In this document: piece by piece, positions 1 through 5,398 of the stretch
Numbering within the stretch: the first letter of the stretch is position 1
Layout: each line of letters opens with the position of its first letter
From: Methanobacteriota archaeon
GTDB lineage: Archaea; Methanobacteriota; Methanobacteria; Methanobacteriales; Methanobacteriaceae
DNA length: 6,396 bases
Assembly: GCA_023434825.1 (NCBI GenBank)
Contig: JAEYSH010000136.1
Span: 1-6,396, forward strand
Reading direction: 5' to 3'
Made by a program: the position numbers and the translations under genes
The notes under the pieces: model-generated
What the model was told of the DNA's origin: nothing
The model's database searches: none
The model's input: the letters and a program-made list of their open reading frames with translations, nothing else

Positions 1-315
1 TCCTTCATCATTTGCAGTTGAGAAATTGCACCTGAATGCTATATCGCCAGCTATGACATCTAATCCTATTCCTGCAGCTTCAAATGGCCCTCTACCAGTA
101 TAAACTTCATAGGGATTGTATCCAAGAATTGAAATGTGAGATGTATCACTCCCTGCCCGAATTCCGGGACTTATTGGATCCATAATTCCATTTATTCCTA
201 TTTCAGCTAAATTATCCATATTAGGTGTTTTAGCAGCTTCAAGGGGAGTTTTATAGCCAAGTTCCTTTAAAGGACGGTCCCCCATCCCATCTATTATCAT
301 TATGATTCCCTTCAC
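1..315 (-). CDS. apgM: 2,3-bisphosphoglycerate-independent phosphoglycerate mutase, archaeal type (N-terminal 105 codons, runs off left edge)
   Basis: This enzyme interconverts 3- and 2-phosphoglycerate in cytosolic glycolysis and gluconeogenesis. It belongs to the metal-dependent alkaline phosphatase superfamily. The visible part starts MKGIIMIIDGMGDRP, whose Asp9 is the usual first metal ligand. GSDTSH at residues 55-60 follows; its Ser56 aligns with the phosphorylated serine of bacterial iPGM (GNSEVGH). ILGYNPYEVYTGRGPFEA at 63-80 is also typical of the archaeal family. The start is GTG at 315-313, five bases after an AGGTG ribosome binding site. An overlapping ATG at 317-315 is read as ATG-TGA and cannot be used. 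Full-length members have about 400 residues, so roughly three quarters lie outside the window. It is the third minus-strand gene after eS1 and the DUF92 gene, but a 277-bp gap suggests its own promoter. Identification is confident. Confidence 0.95.
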   Translation of the reverse strand, partial: MKGIIMIIDGMGDRPLKELGYKTPLEAAKTPNMDNLAEIGINGIMDPISPGIRAGSDTSHISILGYNPYEVYTGRGPFEAAGIGLDVIAGDIAFRCNFSTANDEG

Positions 316-320
316 ATTAT

Positions 321-325
321 CACCT
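321..325 (-). promoter_or_regulatory. Ribosome binding site deciding the apgM GTG start
   Basis: On the minus strand the bases read AGGTGATAAT directly before GTG. AGGTGAT pairs with the archaeal 16S 3' end (anti-SD core CACCTCC). The same element and spacing occur before the eS1 gene in this window, which supports GTG at 315 as the real start. Confidence 0.7.
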
Positions 326-349
326 GTTTACAATCCATATAATACATTG

Positions 350-370
350 TATTTAATTATAATTTTTTAT
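350..370 (-). promoter_or_regulatory. Candidate TATA region for apgM
   Basis: The minus strand is A-rich and reads like an archaeal TATA/BRE (AAAAAATTATAATTAAATA). Its centre is about 45 bases from the GTG. A start site about 27 bases downstream would give a leader of roughly 18 bases that still contains the ribosome binding site. In such AT-rich DNA this is only a candidate. Confidence 0.25.
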
Positions 371-385
371 TATGACTTTTGAAAG

Positions 386-418
386 TAACAAACTAAGGAT
401 ATTTATTTGTTATCCTTA
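386..418 (-). repeat. Overlapping inverted repeats, possible pseudoknot or terminator
   Basis: TAAGGATA at 394-401 and TATCCTTA at 411-418 form a perfect 8-bp stem with a 9-base loop. TAACAAA at 386-392 and TTTGTTA at 406-412 form a second perfect 7-bp pairing. As minus-strand RNA, the loop of the first hairpin contains ACAAA, which can pair with UUUGU directly downstream, the layout of an H-type pseudoknot. A third small repeat, ACTTTtgAAAGT, lies at 375-386. It sits about 70-100 bases before apgM and 175-207 bases after the DUF92 stop, so it could serve either as a 3' end or as a leader element. Confidence 0.4.
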
Positions 419-592
419 AAATCATATTTTAATTTGATATTTCTAAACTATAATTTTTTCCTTTTTATATTTCAAAGTGGAAGATAGGAAATAAACTACA
501 AGTTTTTAATGAACCCCAATCCACTGAAAATGTATCTAAAATTACTTTTTATAAACTTATTTAAAAATTAAACGTTGCATAAATCAAATTAG

Positions 593-1270
593 TTAATGTA
601 TCAAAACTATTAAATTTCCTAAAACTGCCCCAGAAATAGTTGCAAAAAGATTAACATGTTCATTGGTAATATAATTTCTTGATTCCAGTACAGCTCCAAG
701 AATACTATCAATAAAACAGCCTAATGTACCTGCTATTACTGCAATTTTTAAAGCAGTGAATGGATCACTGGATATTCCTAAAAAATAAGCACAAATACCA
801 ATTATTCCAGCACCTAATATCCCTGCTGCTGTTCCAATTGGAGAAACTCCCCCATCAGTTCCTGGAGGAACCACTTTAAAATTACTGATTAGCCGTGGAT
901 GTTTATCAACGACTCCCACTTCACTTGCAAGGGTATCAGCAGTAGCAACCGCAATAGAACCGATAAAACCAGCATAATTACCAAATGCAGCCATTACAAA
1001 AGGAACTATACCGTTTGAAATCACATTCTTTACAGATCTTGTTCCCTCATAAACACCAATTTCTTTTTTGTAATCATGGCGATATTTCGTAAATAACAAT
1101 CCCAAAAGCAGAAAAACAAATATTAAAAGTAACCAGTTTACACCGGCTGAAAAAATAATTATTATACCCATGATAATCATGAAAATGGATCCAAAAAGAT
1201 CAAGAGCCTTTCTAACATATGTTAAAAGCCCTATGATCACTACAAGGACCACATATTCCAGATTATACAT
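593..1270 (-). CDS. DUF92 / TMEM19-family integral membrane protein (225 aa), possible polyprenyl-phosphate kinase relative
   Basis: It is a multi-pass membrane protein. Hydrophobic segments are visible at about residues 5-18, 26-40, 45-60, 87-108, 146-164, 172-194 and 206-223. Family signatures are ATADTLASEVG (109-119), PGTDGGVS (136-143) and GTLGCFIDSILGAVLE (181-196). The polar residues in these motifs (D112, E117, D139, D188) are the likely active-site set. Known: the plant and cyanobacterial relative VTE6 phosphorylates phytyl phosphate using CTP. By inference the archaeal member may act on an isoprenoid phosphate, perhaps for ether-lipid recycling, but this is not shown. The ATG at 1270 follows GGGTG by five bases. 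It begins 25 bp after the eS1 stop, so the two are probably co-transcribed. Family assignment is firm; function is not. Confidence 0.85.
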   Translation of the reverse strand: MYNLEYVVLVVIIGLLTYVRKALDLFGSIFMIIMGIIIIFSAGVNWLLLIFVFLLLGLLFTKYRHDYKKEIGVYEGTRSVKNVISNGIVPFVMAAFGNYAGFIGSIAVATADTLASEVGVVDKHPRLISNFKVVPPGTDGGVSPIGTAAGILGAGIIGICAYFLGISSDPFTALKIAVIAGTLGCFIDSILGAVLESRNYITNEHVNLFATISGAVLGNLIVLIH

Positions 1271-1295
1271 TTAACACCCAATAAATTTTTATTTA

Positions 1296-1883
1296 TTATT
1301 CAGGTTCTTCAACTACAAGAGTTTTGATAATTTCAACTCTTTTTAGTGGGTATATTTTTTTTGTTTCGTGGTAAATACTGGAAGCTATTTTTCCACCCAC
1401 TACACCTTCAACAAGCTCCTGGAAAGTCTTACCATCGGTTAATTCCTGTATAAGTCTGCCCATTGTTTCTCTAATATATTTTTGCTGTGAAGATTTTGCC
1501 CTTTTAACTGTTACTGCAATTATGTGAACGTTAACTTTGTATCCATCCTTTGTTGTTACATCAGAGATTGAATCAACCCTACTTGTCCCTCTTCTGATCA
1601 TACTTCTGACATAATCTGTTGTAACGTGATGTCCCATGAATTTTGTGTTTGCAACGTCCCCTGCGACGTTATTTATCTGGAAATATAATTTAATATATTG
1701 TTTAGAAAAATCACCAGTTAATTCTCTCATTGATGATTCAACGCTCCTTTTTAAGAGCATATCTGGATCTCTTGCTGGAGTAGTTCCTATTTCAGCATCT
1801 CCAAAATCAGTAGGAGTCATAATCTTGTACCAGTTTTTTTCCTTCCACGTATCACGTACCCTTCGACGTCTTGCTTTAGCCAT
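1296..1883 (-). CDS. rps3ae: Small ribosomal subunit protein eS1 (S3Ae), 195 aa
   Basis: This 30S subunit protein is shared by archaea and eukaryotes (human RPS3A); it binds 16S rRNA near the platform and mRNA exit. The basic N-terminus MAKARRRRVRDTWKEKNWY is the family signature. It is followed by ITPxxFGDAEIGTTPA-like sequence (residues 21-37, here IMTPTDFGDAEIGTTPA), then the core with GHHVTTDYVRSMIRRGTSR near 84-102, and the C-terminal VVGGKIASSIYHETKKIYPLKRVEIIK region. The length matches archaeal homologues and no key part is missing. The ATG at 1883 is preceded by AAGGTGATATT, a textbook archaeal ribosome binding site. It leads the eS1-DUF92 transcript and is a core gene with no sign of transfer. 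Confidence 0.97.
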   Translation of the reverse strand: MAKARRRRVRDTWKEKNWYKIMTPTDFGDAEIGTTPARDPDMLLKRSVESSMRELTGDFSKQYIKLYFQINNVAGDVANTKFMGHHVTTDYVRSMIRRGTSRVDSISDVTTKDGYKVNVHIIAVTVKRAKSSQQKYIRETMGRLIQELTDGKTFQELVEGVVGGKIASSIYHETKKIYPLKRVEIIKTLVVEEPE

Positions 1884-1919
1884 AATATCACCTTTATAAT
1901 CTATTTCTTAATTAATTGT

Positions 1920-1931
1920 TTAAAATACCTT
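1920..1931 (-). promoter_or_regulatory. Candidate TATA element for eS1
   Basis: On the minus strand the bases read GTATTTTAAACA, preceded by a purine-rich AAATAAG that could be the BRE. Its centre near 1926 predicts a start near 1900 and a leader of about 17 bases carrying the AAGGTGAT site. A stronger TATA match (TTTATAAA near 2060-2068) lies much further upstream. AT-rich background makes both uncertain. Confidence 0.25.
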
Positions 1932-2149
1932 ATTTGATTAAGTGTGCAATGTGAACCCTGCAAATCTTAAAAGATTGAAATTTTTTCCCTCAGAGTTCTA
2001 AAAGTTTTCAAAATTGATAACTTAGTTAAAAAAACACCTTAATATACAATCGCTTTACTACTTTATAAATTTATGTAAATTAACCTTATATTGATCTCAA
2101 AAAGAGTCACATAAAAGATTTTTTTGTTTATAAATAATAATTAGTTTAA

Positions 2150-2165
2150 AAACCCGCCCAGGTTT
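2150..2165 (-). terminator. GC hairpin, possible terminator of the flavoprotein-methyltransferase-NifX unit
   Basis: As minus-strand RNA this reads AAACCU-GGGC-GGGUUU, a 6-bp stem (one U-G pair) with a four-base loop, followed by two more U. The U-G pair exists only on the minus strand, so the structure favours that direction. It lies about 80 bases after the stop of the last gene, with U-rich tracts in between that may already terminate transcription. In very AT-rich DNA this GC island stands out. Confidence 0.35.
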
Positions 2166-2242
2166 GTATTTTAAATATATAGAGATGGTTCTATTTATAC
2201 TTTTAAAAAATTAAAATTTTTGAATTATTTATAAAAATTAAT

Positions 2243-2575
2243 TTAAAATTTCAAAGGCTTTTTCATGAAATTATAATGCTTAACATACCGTTCTAAAGCC
2301 TCTTCAACAGTGCCTTCATCCTCAACAAGTTTAATATTTGCATTTTTAAGACCTAATTTTCCTTTAAGGCCTGCTTGAGCACATATAATAACTTCACAGT
2401 CCCCAATGACATCTAGAGATTTTTGCCATTGATGTTTTTCTCCTTTAATCTTTTGAGAATCTCTTTTTTCAATGAAATTCATTTTTTCTTCATCAAAATC
2501 ATAAATCAAAAATCCCTGCGCTTTTCCAAAGTGATCTACATCTTTATCATTAGAAGTTGCTACTGCTATTTTCAT
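2243..2575 (-). CDS. NifX/NifB-C-like (dinitrogenase iron-molybdenum cofactor biosynthesis domain) protein, 110 aa
   Basis: It is a small cytosolic single-domain protein of the Nitro_FeMo-Co family, which includes NifX, NafY, the NifB C-terminus and many stand-alone archaeal proteins. The N-terminus MKIAVATSNDKDVDHFGKAQ with HFG at 15-17, then GFLIYDFDEEK, is diagnostic. The ribonuclease-H-like fold continues through CEVIICAQAG (60-69) to a C-terminal helix. Where relatives usually have a GGxG-type turn, this one has CAQAGLKGKLG, with Cys60 and Cys65 nearby. Known members bind or carry metal-sulfur clusters; no nif genes are visible here, so a nitrogenase role is not implied. GTGAT three bases before ATG 2575 is the likely ribosome binding site. 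It is the last gene of the unit, 43 bp after the methyltransferase. Confidence 0.85.
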   Translation of the reverse strand: MKIAVATSNDKDVDHFGKAQGFLIYDFDEEKMNFIEKRDSQKIKGEKHQWQKSLDVIGDCEVIICAQAGLKGKLGLKNANIKLVEDEGTVEEALERYVKHYNFMKKPLKF

Positions 2576-2618
2576 GATATCACATCAATATATTTTCATT
2601 AATAACTGAAATAATTTC

Positions 2619-3356
2619 TCATTTAACTCCAACAAAAACTGGTCTTTCTCCTGTTCCTAATTGCCATTCTTCATCTTTGAAATCTGAAGAAATAAACACC
2701 TCAAAACCAGTTTTCTCCATTAACTTAAAGACATCTTCCATTCCAAATACGCCCAGTTTATGCTCATCAATCTCAAAATCAAGCACTCCATCATCTTTTA
2801 CGAGAAACACGAAGCTTGAATTAAATACATCTTTTTCTAAGTGAGATTGCCATATTCTAGCCAGTTTAAAGTCATTATCGACTACCGTTTCCACACTAAC
2901 AATTCCTTCGATCCAATTTTCTTTATTTAAACCCATATCAAAGATAAGGACTCCGCCGTCTTTTAAATGATTGTAAAAATTATTTAAAGTAATTTTTAAC
3001 TCTTCAAGAGTCGTATTATAATTTATTGCGCTGAACATGCAGATTAAAACATCGAATTTGAGGTTTAAATCCATATTCTTCATGTCGCCTTTAATAAAAT
3101 GAATATCTGGTAATTTTTCCCTTGCAATTTTTAACATTTCATCGCTGATGTCAAAACCAGTGATTTTAAAATCATTTTTAAGTAAACTGGCATGTGCTCC
3201 AGTTCCACACGCCACATCAAGAAGTTCATTACCCGAACTGCATTTATAAGTTCTAACTGCCCATTTTATGAATTCTGCTTCTTTCTGGTAGTCCGTTTTT
3301 TCATAGATTTTATCATAATACTTGGCAAATTTCTTGTAAAGCTGTTCCTTGGTCAT
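2619..3356 (-). CDS. Class I SAM-dependent methyltransferase, 245 aa, substrate unknown
   Basis: This cytosolic enzyme transfers a methyl group from S-adenosylmethionine. Motif I is LLDVACGTGAH at residues 45-55. The acidic ribose-binding residue is in GFDISDEML (67-75), GDM at 90-92 contacts adenine, and FDVLICMFSAINY (101-113) is the motif IV region. The N-terminal YKKFAKYYDKIYE is typical of small-molecule methyltransferases of this type. I chose ATG 3356 because GGTAGAT (3366-3360) lies directly before it; a TTG at 3368 would extend the protein by four residues but lacks a site. It lies between the iron-sulfur flavoprotein (48 bp upstream) and the NifX-like gene (43 bp downstream), so co-transcription is likely. 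Nothing visible identifies the acceptor. Confidence 0.88.
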   Translation of the reverse strand: MTKEQLYKKFAKYYDKIYEKTDYQKEAEFIKWAVRTYKCSSGNELLDVACGTGAHASLLKNDFKITGFDISDEMLKIAREKLPDIHFIKGDMKNMDLNLKFDVLICMFSAINYNTTLEELKITLNNFYNHLKDGGVLIFDMGLNKENWIEGIVSVETVVDNDFKLARIWQSHLEKDVFNSSFVFLVKDDGVLDFEIDEHKLGVFGMEDVFKLMEKTGFEVFISSDFKDEEWQLGTGERPVFVGVK

Positions 3357-3359
3357 GTT

Positions 3360-3366
3360 ATCTACC
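3360..3366 (-). promoter_or_regulatory. Ribosome binding site deciding the methyltransferase start
   Basis: The minus strand reads GGTAGAT-AAC-ATG. This is one inserted base away from the GGTGAT used elsewhere in the window and overlaps the competing TTG at 3368-3366. It therefore favours the ATG at 3356. Confidence 0.55.
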
Positions 3367-3404
3367 AATTAAAAAAATTAAATGAAATGGCCAGATTTAT
3401 CTAA

Positions 3405-3974
3405 TTAATCCTTAATTTTCTTTATTAATGTGGCCACGTTGTATCCAAATTTCCTTATTGTTGCCATTCCTTCATCATCTTCTTGAACCTGTCCTGGCGC
3501 ATGTCCAAAGACCATATTCCAGTAAGTTGAGCCTGCAACAATCATATCATTAATAAAGAAAAACATTAACATTTCCTGTATTGTAGCAGTGTGGCCTCCT
3601 CTTCTTGCTACTGCTATTGGACCACCTACTTTCCATGATAAGAAATTATCATTAGCTCTGGATACCATTCCTATTCTTTGAAGTGCAGACATTACATCCC
3701 CACGTGCTGTTCCAAAGTAGACTGGAGATCCAACTATGAATCCATCAGCATCTTTTATTTTTGCAATAATATCATTTAATCCATCATTCTGTGAACATTC
3801 ACCCAGTTCTCCACATCTTCCGCATGCAATACATGATCTAATGTTTTTTCCTACAAATGGGATTATTTCAACTTCTAAACCTTCATCTTCAATCGCAGTG
3901 GCGCATTCTTCGAGAACCTGATAAGTATTTCCGCTTGGCCTTGGGCTTCCAGACAGCATAATAACCTTTTTCAT
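3405..3974 (-). CDS. Iron-sulfur flavoprotein (Isf-type, FMN + [4Fe-4S]), 189 aa
   Basis: This is a flavodoxin-fold redox protein of the NADPH-dependent FMN reductase superfamily. Residues 8-19 (SGSPRPSGNTYQ) form the FMN phosphate loop. SPVYFGTARGDVMSALQR at 83-100 forms the second flavin loop. Cys48, Cys51, Cys54 and Cys60 give CX2CX2CX5C, the compact cluster motif of Methanosarcina and Archaeoglobus Isf; all four are present. The length matches Isf (about 190). Known: Isf accepts electrons from ferredoxin and has been linked to reduction of oxygen and peroxide in anaerobes. ATG 3974 follows a strong AAGGAGGA site by eight bases, the best bacterial-style site in the window. It is the first gene of the unit with the methyltransferase and NifX-like protein, so a redox or iron-sulfur role is the sensible inference. 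Confidence 0.9.
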   Translation of the reverse strand: MKKVIMLSGSPRPSGNTYQVLEECATAIEDEGLEVEIIPFVGKNIRSCIACGRCGELGECSQNDGLNDIIAKIKDADGFIVGSPVYFGTARGDVMSALQRIGMVSRANDNFLSWKVGGPIAVARRGGHTATIQEMLMFFFINDMIVAGSTYWNMVFGHAPGQVQEDDEGMATIRKFGYNVATLIKKIKD

Positions 3975-4011
3975 AAGAGCTTCCTCCTTAACGATAACAT
4001 TTTTGATTCTT

Positions 4012-4035
4012 TAAAAATATTTTTATTATAATATG
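4012..4035 (-). promoter_or_regulatory. Candidate promoter (TATA) of the iron-sulfur flavoprotein unit
   Basis: The minus strand contains CATATTATAATAA followed by the perfect palindrome TAAAAATATTTTTA (4012-4025). Either could act as TATA; the first would place the start near 4003-4008, giving a leader of about 30 bases with the AAGGAGGA site. No experimental support is possible here. Confidence 0.3.
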
Positions 4036-4048
4036 TATTTAATCATTT

Positions 4049-4070
4049 AAATGCTAGAAATTTAACATTT
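4049..4070. promoter_or_regulatory. 22-bp imperfect palindrome, possible operator
   Basis: AAATGcTAgA followed by its near mirror ending TAaCATTT gives 8 of 11 paired positions with perfect AAATG/CATTT ends. It lies just upstream of the candidate TATA of the iron-sulfur flavoprotein unit, a place where an archaeal regulator could act. It may be chance in AT-rich DNA. Confidence 0.25.
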
Positions 4071-4120
4071 ACGGACATTTCCAAAACTAACGAATGATTT
4101 AATATTATAAAAGAAGAATT

Positions 4121-4127
4121 AAAAAAA
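4121..4127 (-). terminator. Oligo-T terminator after the A-B-C cassette
   Basis: Five bases after the TAA of the last cassette gene the minus strand has a run of seven T, followed by TTCTTCTTTT. Archaeal RNA polymerase commonly ends at such U-tracts without a stem. The tract would separate the cassette from the iron-sulfur flavoprotein unit on the same strand. Confidence 0.45.
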
Positions 4128-4131
4128 GTAA

Positions 4132-4380
4132 TTAATCAAGATTAAACTCATCTAAATTGAAAGTTTTTTTAGGAGAACATTTAACGCTACCAGTTCCCCT
4201 TATTTCATTCATTCTATGTCCTGATGGTTCTTTAACTCTTTGCACTGTAGACATACTATATGCTCTAAAATGCCAGCTATCAGTAAGCTTAGAAAGTAAT
4301 ATAAACTTTTTACCGCCAATATTAATAAGAGGTAATTGAATAACGCTATTTTTACCTTTGCCTACTGCCTCTGAAGTCAA
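4132..4380 (-). CDS. Hypothetical protein C (82 aa, TTG start), third gene of the cassette
   Basis: I do not recognise this small protein. It is basic in the middle and acidic at the end (FNLDEFNLD), with a beta-prone start (VIQLPLINIGGKKFILLS, residues 13-30) and a single Cys68. There is no membrane segment or signal peptide. An in-frame TAA lies directly before the TTG, so the gene cannot start earlier. The next in-frame ATG is residue 43, which would lose the hydrophobic half. AGGAGAT overlaps the stop of gene B, ten bases from the TTG, so translation is probably coupled. It lies in exactly the frame of B, separated by TAA-AAT-TAA, so it could also be a detached C-terminal part of a longer ancestor. 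The frame is probably real; the function is unknown. Confidence 0.55.
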   Translation of the reverse strand: MTSEAVGKGKNSVIQLPLINIGGKKFILLSKLTDSWHFRAYSMSTVQRVKEPSGHRMNEIRGTGSVKCSPKKTFNLDEFNLD

Positions 4381-4386
4381 TTAATT

Positions 4387-4905
4387 TTATCTCCTTATTT
4401 TTTCCATAACTCTTTCAATTTGTTCTGGAGGTAGATTAAATTCTACAACAATATCAAACATATCTATTTCTGAAACACCTTCATCTTTAAGGCCACGCAA
4501 ATATGATTTAATTTCTGATAGGGCTTCTTCATCAGTGACATCTCTGCACATGTCAATACATTCATATTGAGATTCTACGAAATCAATTCTTTTTTCAATT
4601 TCATTATCAAGAATTTTCTTGCCTTCAGGCGTATTAAGAACTTCTTTAATTAAACTTATCCCTTCAGGTCCTTTTAAAAATTCCTTAATTTCTTTAATAG
4701 CAGGACTACTTTTATTTGGCAGTATCCATTGTGACATATATCCTCTAGAAATGGATAGACTTGCAGATAATGGTTCCGCATGTGCCGAATAACAATCCAT
4801 TATTTCGCCCATAGAACCCTTAAAATCACCATAAGCTAAATTATTTCTGGATATATATCCTTCTTCTTTTTTAAGTCCTGTTTTTTCTAAACAAAGGGAA
4901 GTCAT
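4387..4905 (-). CDS. Hypothetical protein B (172 aa), second gene of the cassette
   Basis: I do not recognise this protein. Its N-terminal third (1-65) has a Ser/Gly-rich stretch around GSMGEIMDCYSAHAEP (30-45) and SRGYMSQWILPNK (53-65). The rest is charged and helical. It contains a tandem-like pair GPEGISLIKEVL (79-90) and TPEGKKILDNEI (92-103), then CIDMC (116-120). The end, SEIDMFDIVVEFNLPPEQIERVMEKI (145-170), has the rhythm of a small winged-helix or helix-turn-helix unit, which is only an impression. No membrane segment is visible. ATG 4905 follows the TAG of gene A with no gap; GATGAT at 4914-4909 lies three bases before it, the spacing seen at other starts here. A, B and C almost certainly form one transcript. 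Confidence 0.7.
   Translation of the reverse strand: MTSLCLEKTGLKKEEGYISRNNLAYGDFKGSMGEIMDCYSAHAEPLSASLSISRGYMSQWILPNKSSPAIKEIKEFLKGPEGISLIKEVLNTPEGKKILDNEIEKRIDFVESQYECIDMCRDVTDEEALSEIKSYLRGLKDEGVSEIDMFDIVVEFNLPPEQIERVMEKIRR
4389..4395 (-). promoter_or_regulatory. Ribosome binding site for gene C inside the end of gene B
   Basis: The minus strand reads ATAAGGAGATAA, where AGGAGAT matches the 16S 3' end and its last T is the first base of the TAA stop of B. The nearest in-frame start is TTG at 4380. This is the main support for C being translated separately and from TTG. Confidence 0.5.
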
Positions 4906-5202
4906 CTAATCATCTTTGAGTTTTTTAATGACATTTATTATTTTCTTAAGATCCTCAGGATCACGAGTATCAATTATAAGTTTATTATCTTTTTCATAAT
5001 CGGGTTTTAAGTGACCTAATGCAATTATCCTACCTTCTTCTCCTTCTCCAACAGCTATACCTATAGTTACTATTTTAGCATTATCTAATTCTTTTTGAAG
5101 TAGTCCTAGAAAATTAGTATCAACAATTTCTTTTAAATTAAAATCATTTAACAGTATCTGGACTATTTCATAGTCTAGATCACCAATTTCATCAGCTTTC
5201 AT
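4906..5202 (-). CDS. Hypothetical protein A (98 aa), first gene of the cassette
   Basis: I do not recognise this small acidic protein. A helical N-terminal half (YEIVQILLNDFNLKEIVDTN, about 11-30) is followed by an alpha/beta part. That part has a strand IVTIGIAVGE (44-53), a strand RIIALGHLKPD (58-68) and an end with DTRDPEDLKKI before a lysine-rich helix. There is no membrane segment and no cysteine. I chose ATG 5202 because GAGGGAT (5212-5206) precedes it by three bases; ATG 5214 would add four residues and would suit a leaderless transcript. It is the first gene of the A-B-C cassette; its TAG is followed at once by the ATG of B in the same frame. Its small size and tight link to B suggest a partner or antitoxin-like role, but nothing shows this. 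Confidence 0.7.
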   Translation of the reverse strand: MKADEIGDLDYEIVQILLNDFNLKEIVDTNFLGLLQKELDNAKIVTIGIAVGEGEEGRIIALGHLKPDYEKDNKLIIDTRDPEDLKKIINVIKKLKDD

Positions 5203-5214
5203 TTGATCCCTCAT

Positions 5215-5398
5215 TAATAAAATGCATAAATTATTATATAATAGTATTAACTTTATATGTTATAAATTTTCTATATTATACAATTTAATTACTTTAACAT
5301 ATATTTAAATTGGTATTATTGGAAATAAACCAAAAAGTTAAAATAATTGAATATAAAAACCTAATGATTTAACATATTTTTTAAATTATCTGAAAATT
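5215..5398. other. Very AT-rich intergenic region upstream of gene A
   Basis: No frame is supported. It holds the cassette promoter candidates and the left arm of a 12-bp inverted repeat (5358-5369). TTGGT (5310-5314) and ACCAA (5329-5333) form only a short stem. Confidence 0.5.
5231..5261 (-). promoter_or_regulatory. Candidate promoter of the A-B-C cassette
   Basis: Two TATA-like elements precede gene A: the perfect palindrome TATTATATAATA (5232-5243) and AACATATAAAG (5251-5261). The nearer one predicts a start near 5212, giving a leaderless or very short leader; the farther one predicts about 5230. Choosing between them would also settle the start of A. Confidence 0.35.

Larger units (their letters stand above)
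316..592. other. Intergenic region between apgM and the DUF92 gene
   Basis: No coding frame is supported here on either strand. It holds the apgM ribosome binding site and a candidate TATA, plus a cluster of inverted repeats at 375-418. A weaker repeat AGTGG (476-480) with CCACT (521-525) has a long loop and is probably fortuitous. A TTTTT tract at 565-569 on the minus strand may help end the eS1-DUF92 transcript. Confidence 0.6.
1884..2242. other. 359-bp non-coding region between eS1 and the NifX-like gene
   Basis: All frames on both strands are cut by frequent stops and I see no gene. It holds the eS1 upstream signals and a short palindrome, AATCTTaaAAGATT, at 1963-1976. It also holds a terminator-like GC hairpin at 2150-2165 and T-rich minus-strand tracts just after the NifX-like stop (for example T6 at 2205-2210). 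No tRNA or recognised small RNA is visible. Confidence 0.6.

Noticed and set aside
500..540. Possible C/D-box small RNA
   Set aside because: ATGAA and CTGA resemble boxes, but a full C box (RTGATGA) and the paired C'/D' layout are missing.
1636..1899. Plus-strand open frame opposite eS1
   Set aside because: It lies entirely antisense to a confidently identified ribosomal protein gene, and its product has no recognisable character.
3192..3404. Plus-strand open frame opposite the methyltransferase
   Set aside because: It is antisense to the SAM-binding N-terminal half of the enzyme and has no supporting start signal.
3736..3921. Plus-strand open frame opposite the iron-sulfur flavoprotein
   Set aside because: It mirrors the cysteine-motif region of a well-supported gene; its Ser/Pro-rich product is an artefact of the opposite strand.
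4157..4339. Plus-strand open frame opposite gene C
   Set aside because: Gene C is itself weak, but its ribosome binding site and its place in the cassette favour the minus strand; the plus frame lacks a start signal.
4094..5372. Direct repeat AATGATTTAA on both sides of the A-B-C cassette
   Set aside because: Ten AT-rich bases recurring within 1.3 kb of very AT-rich DNA can easily be chance; no integrase, tRNA or other end structure supports an attachment site.
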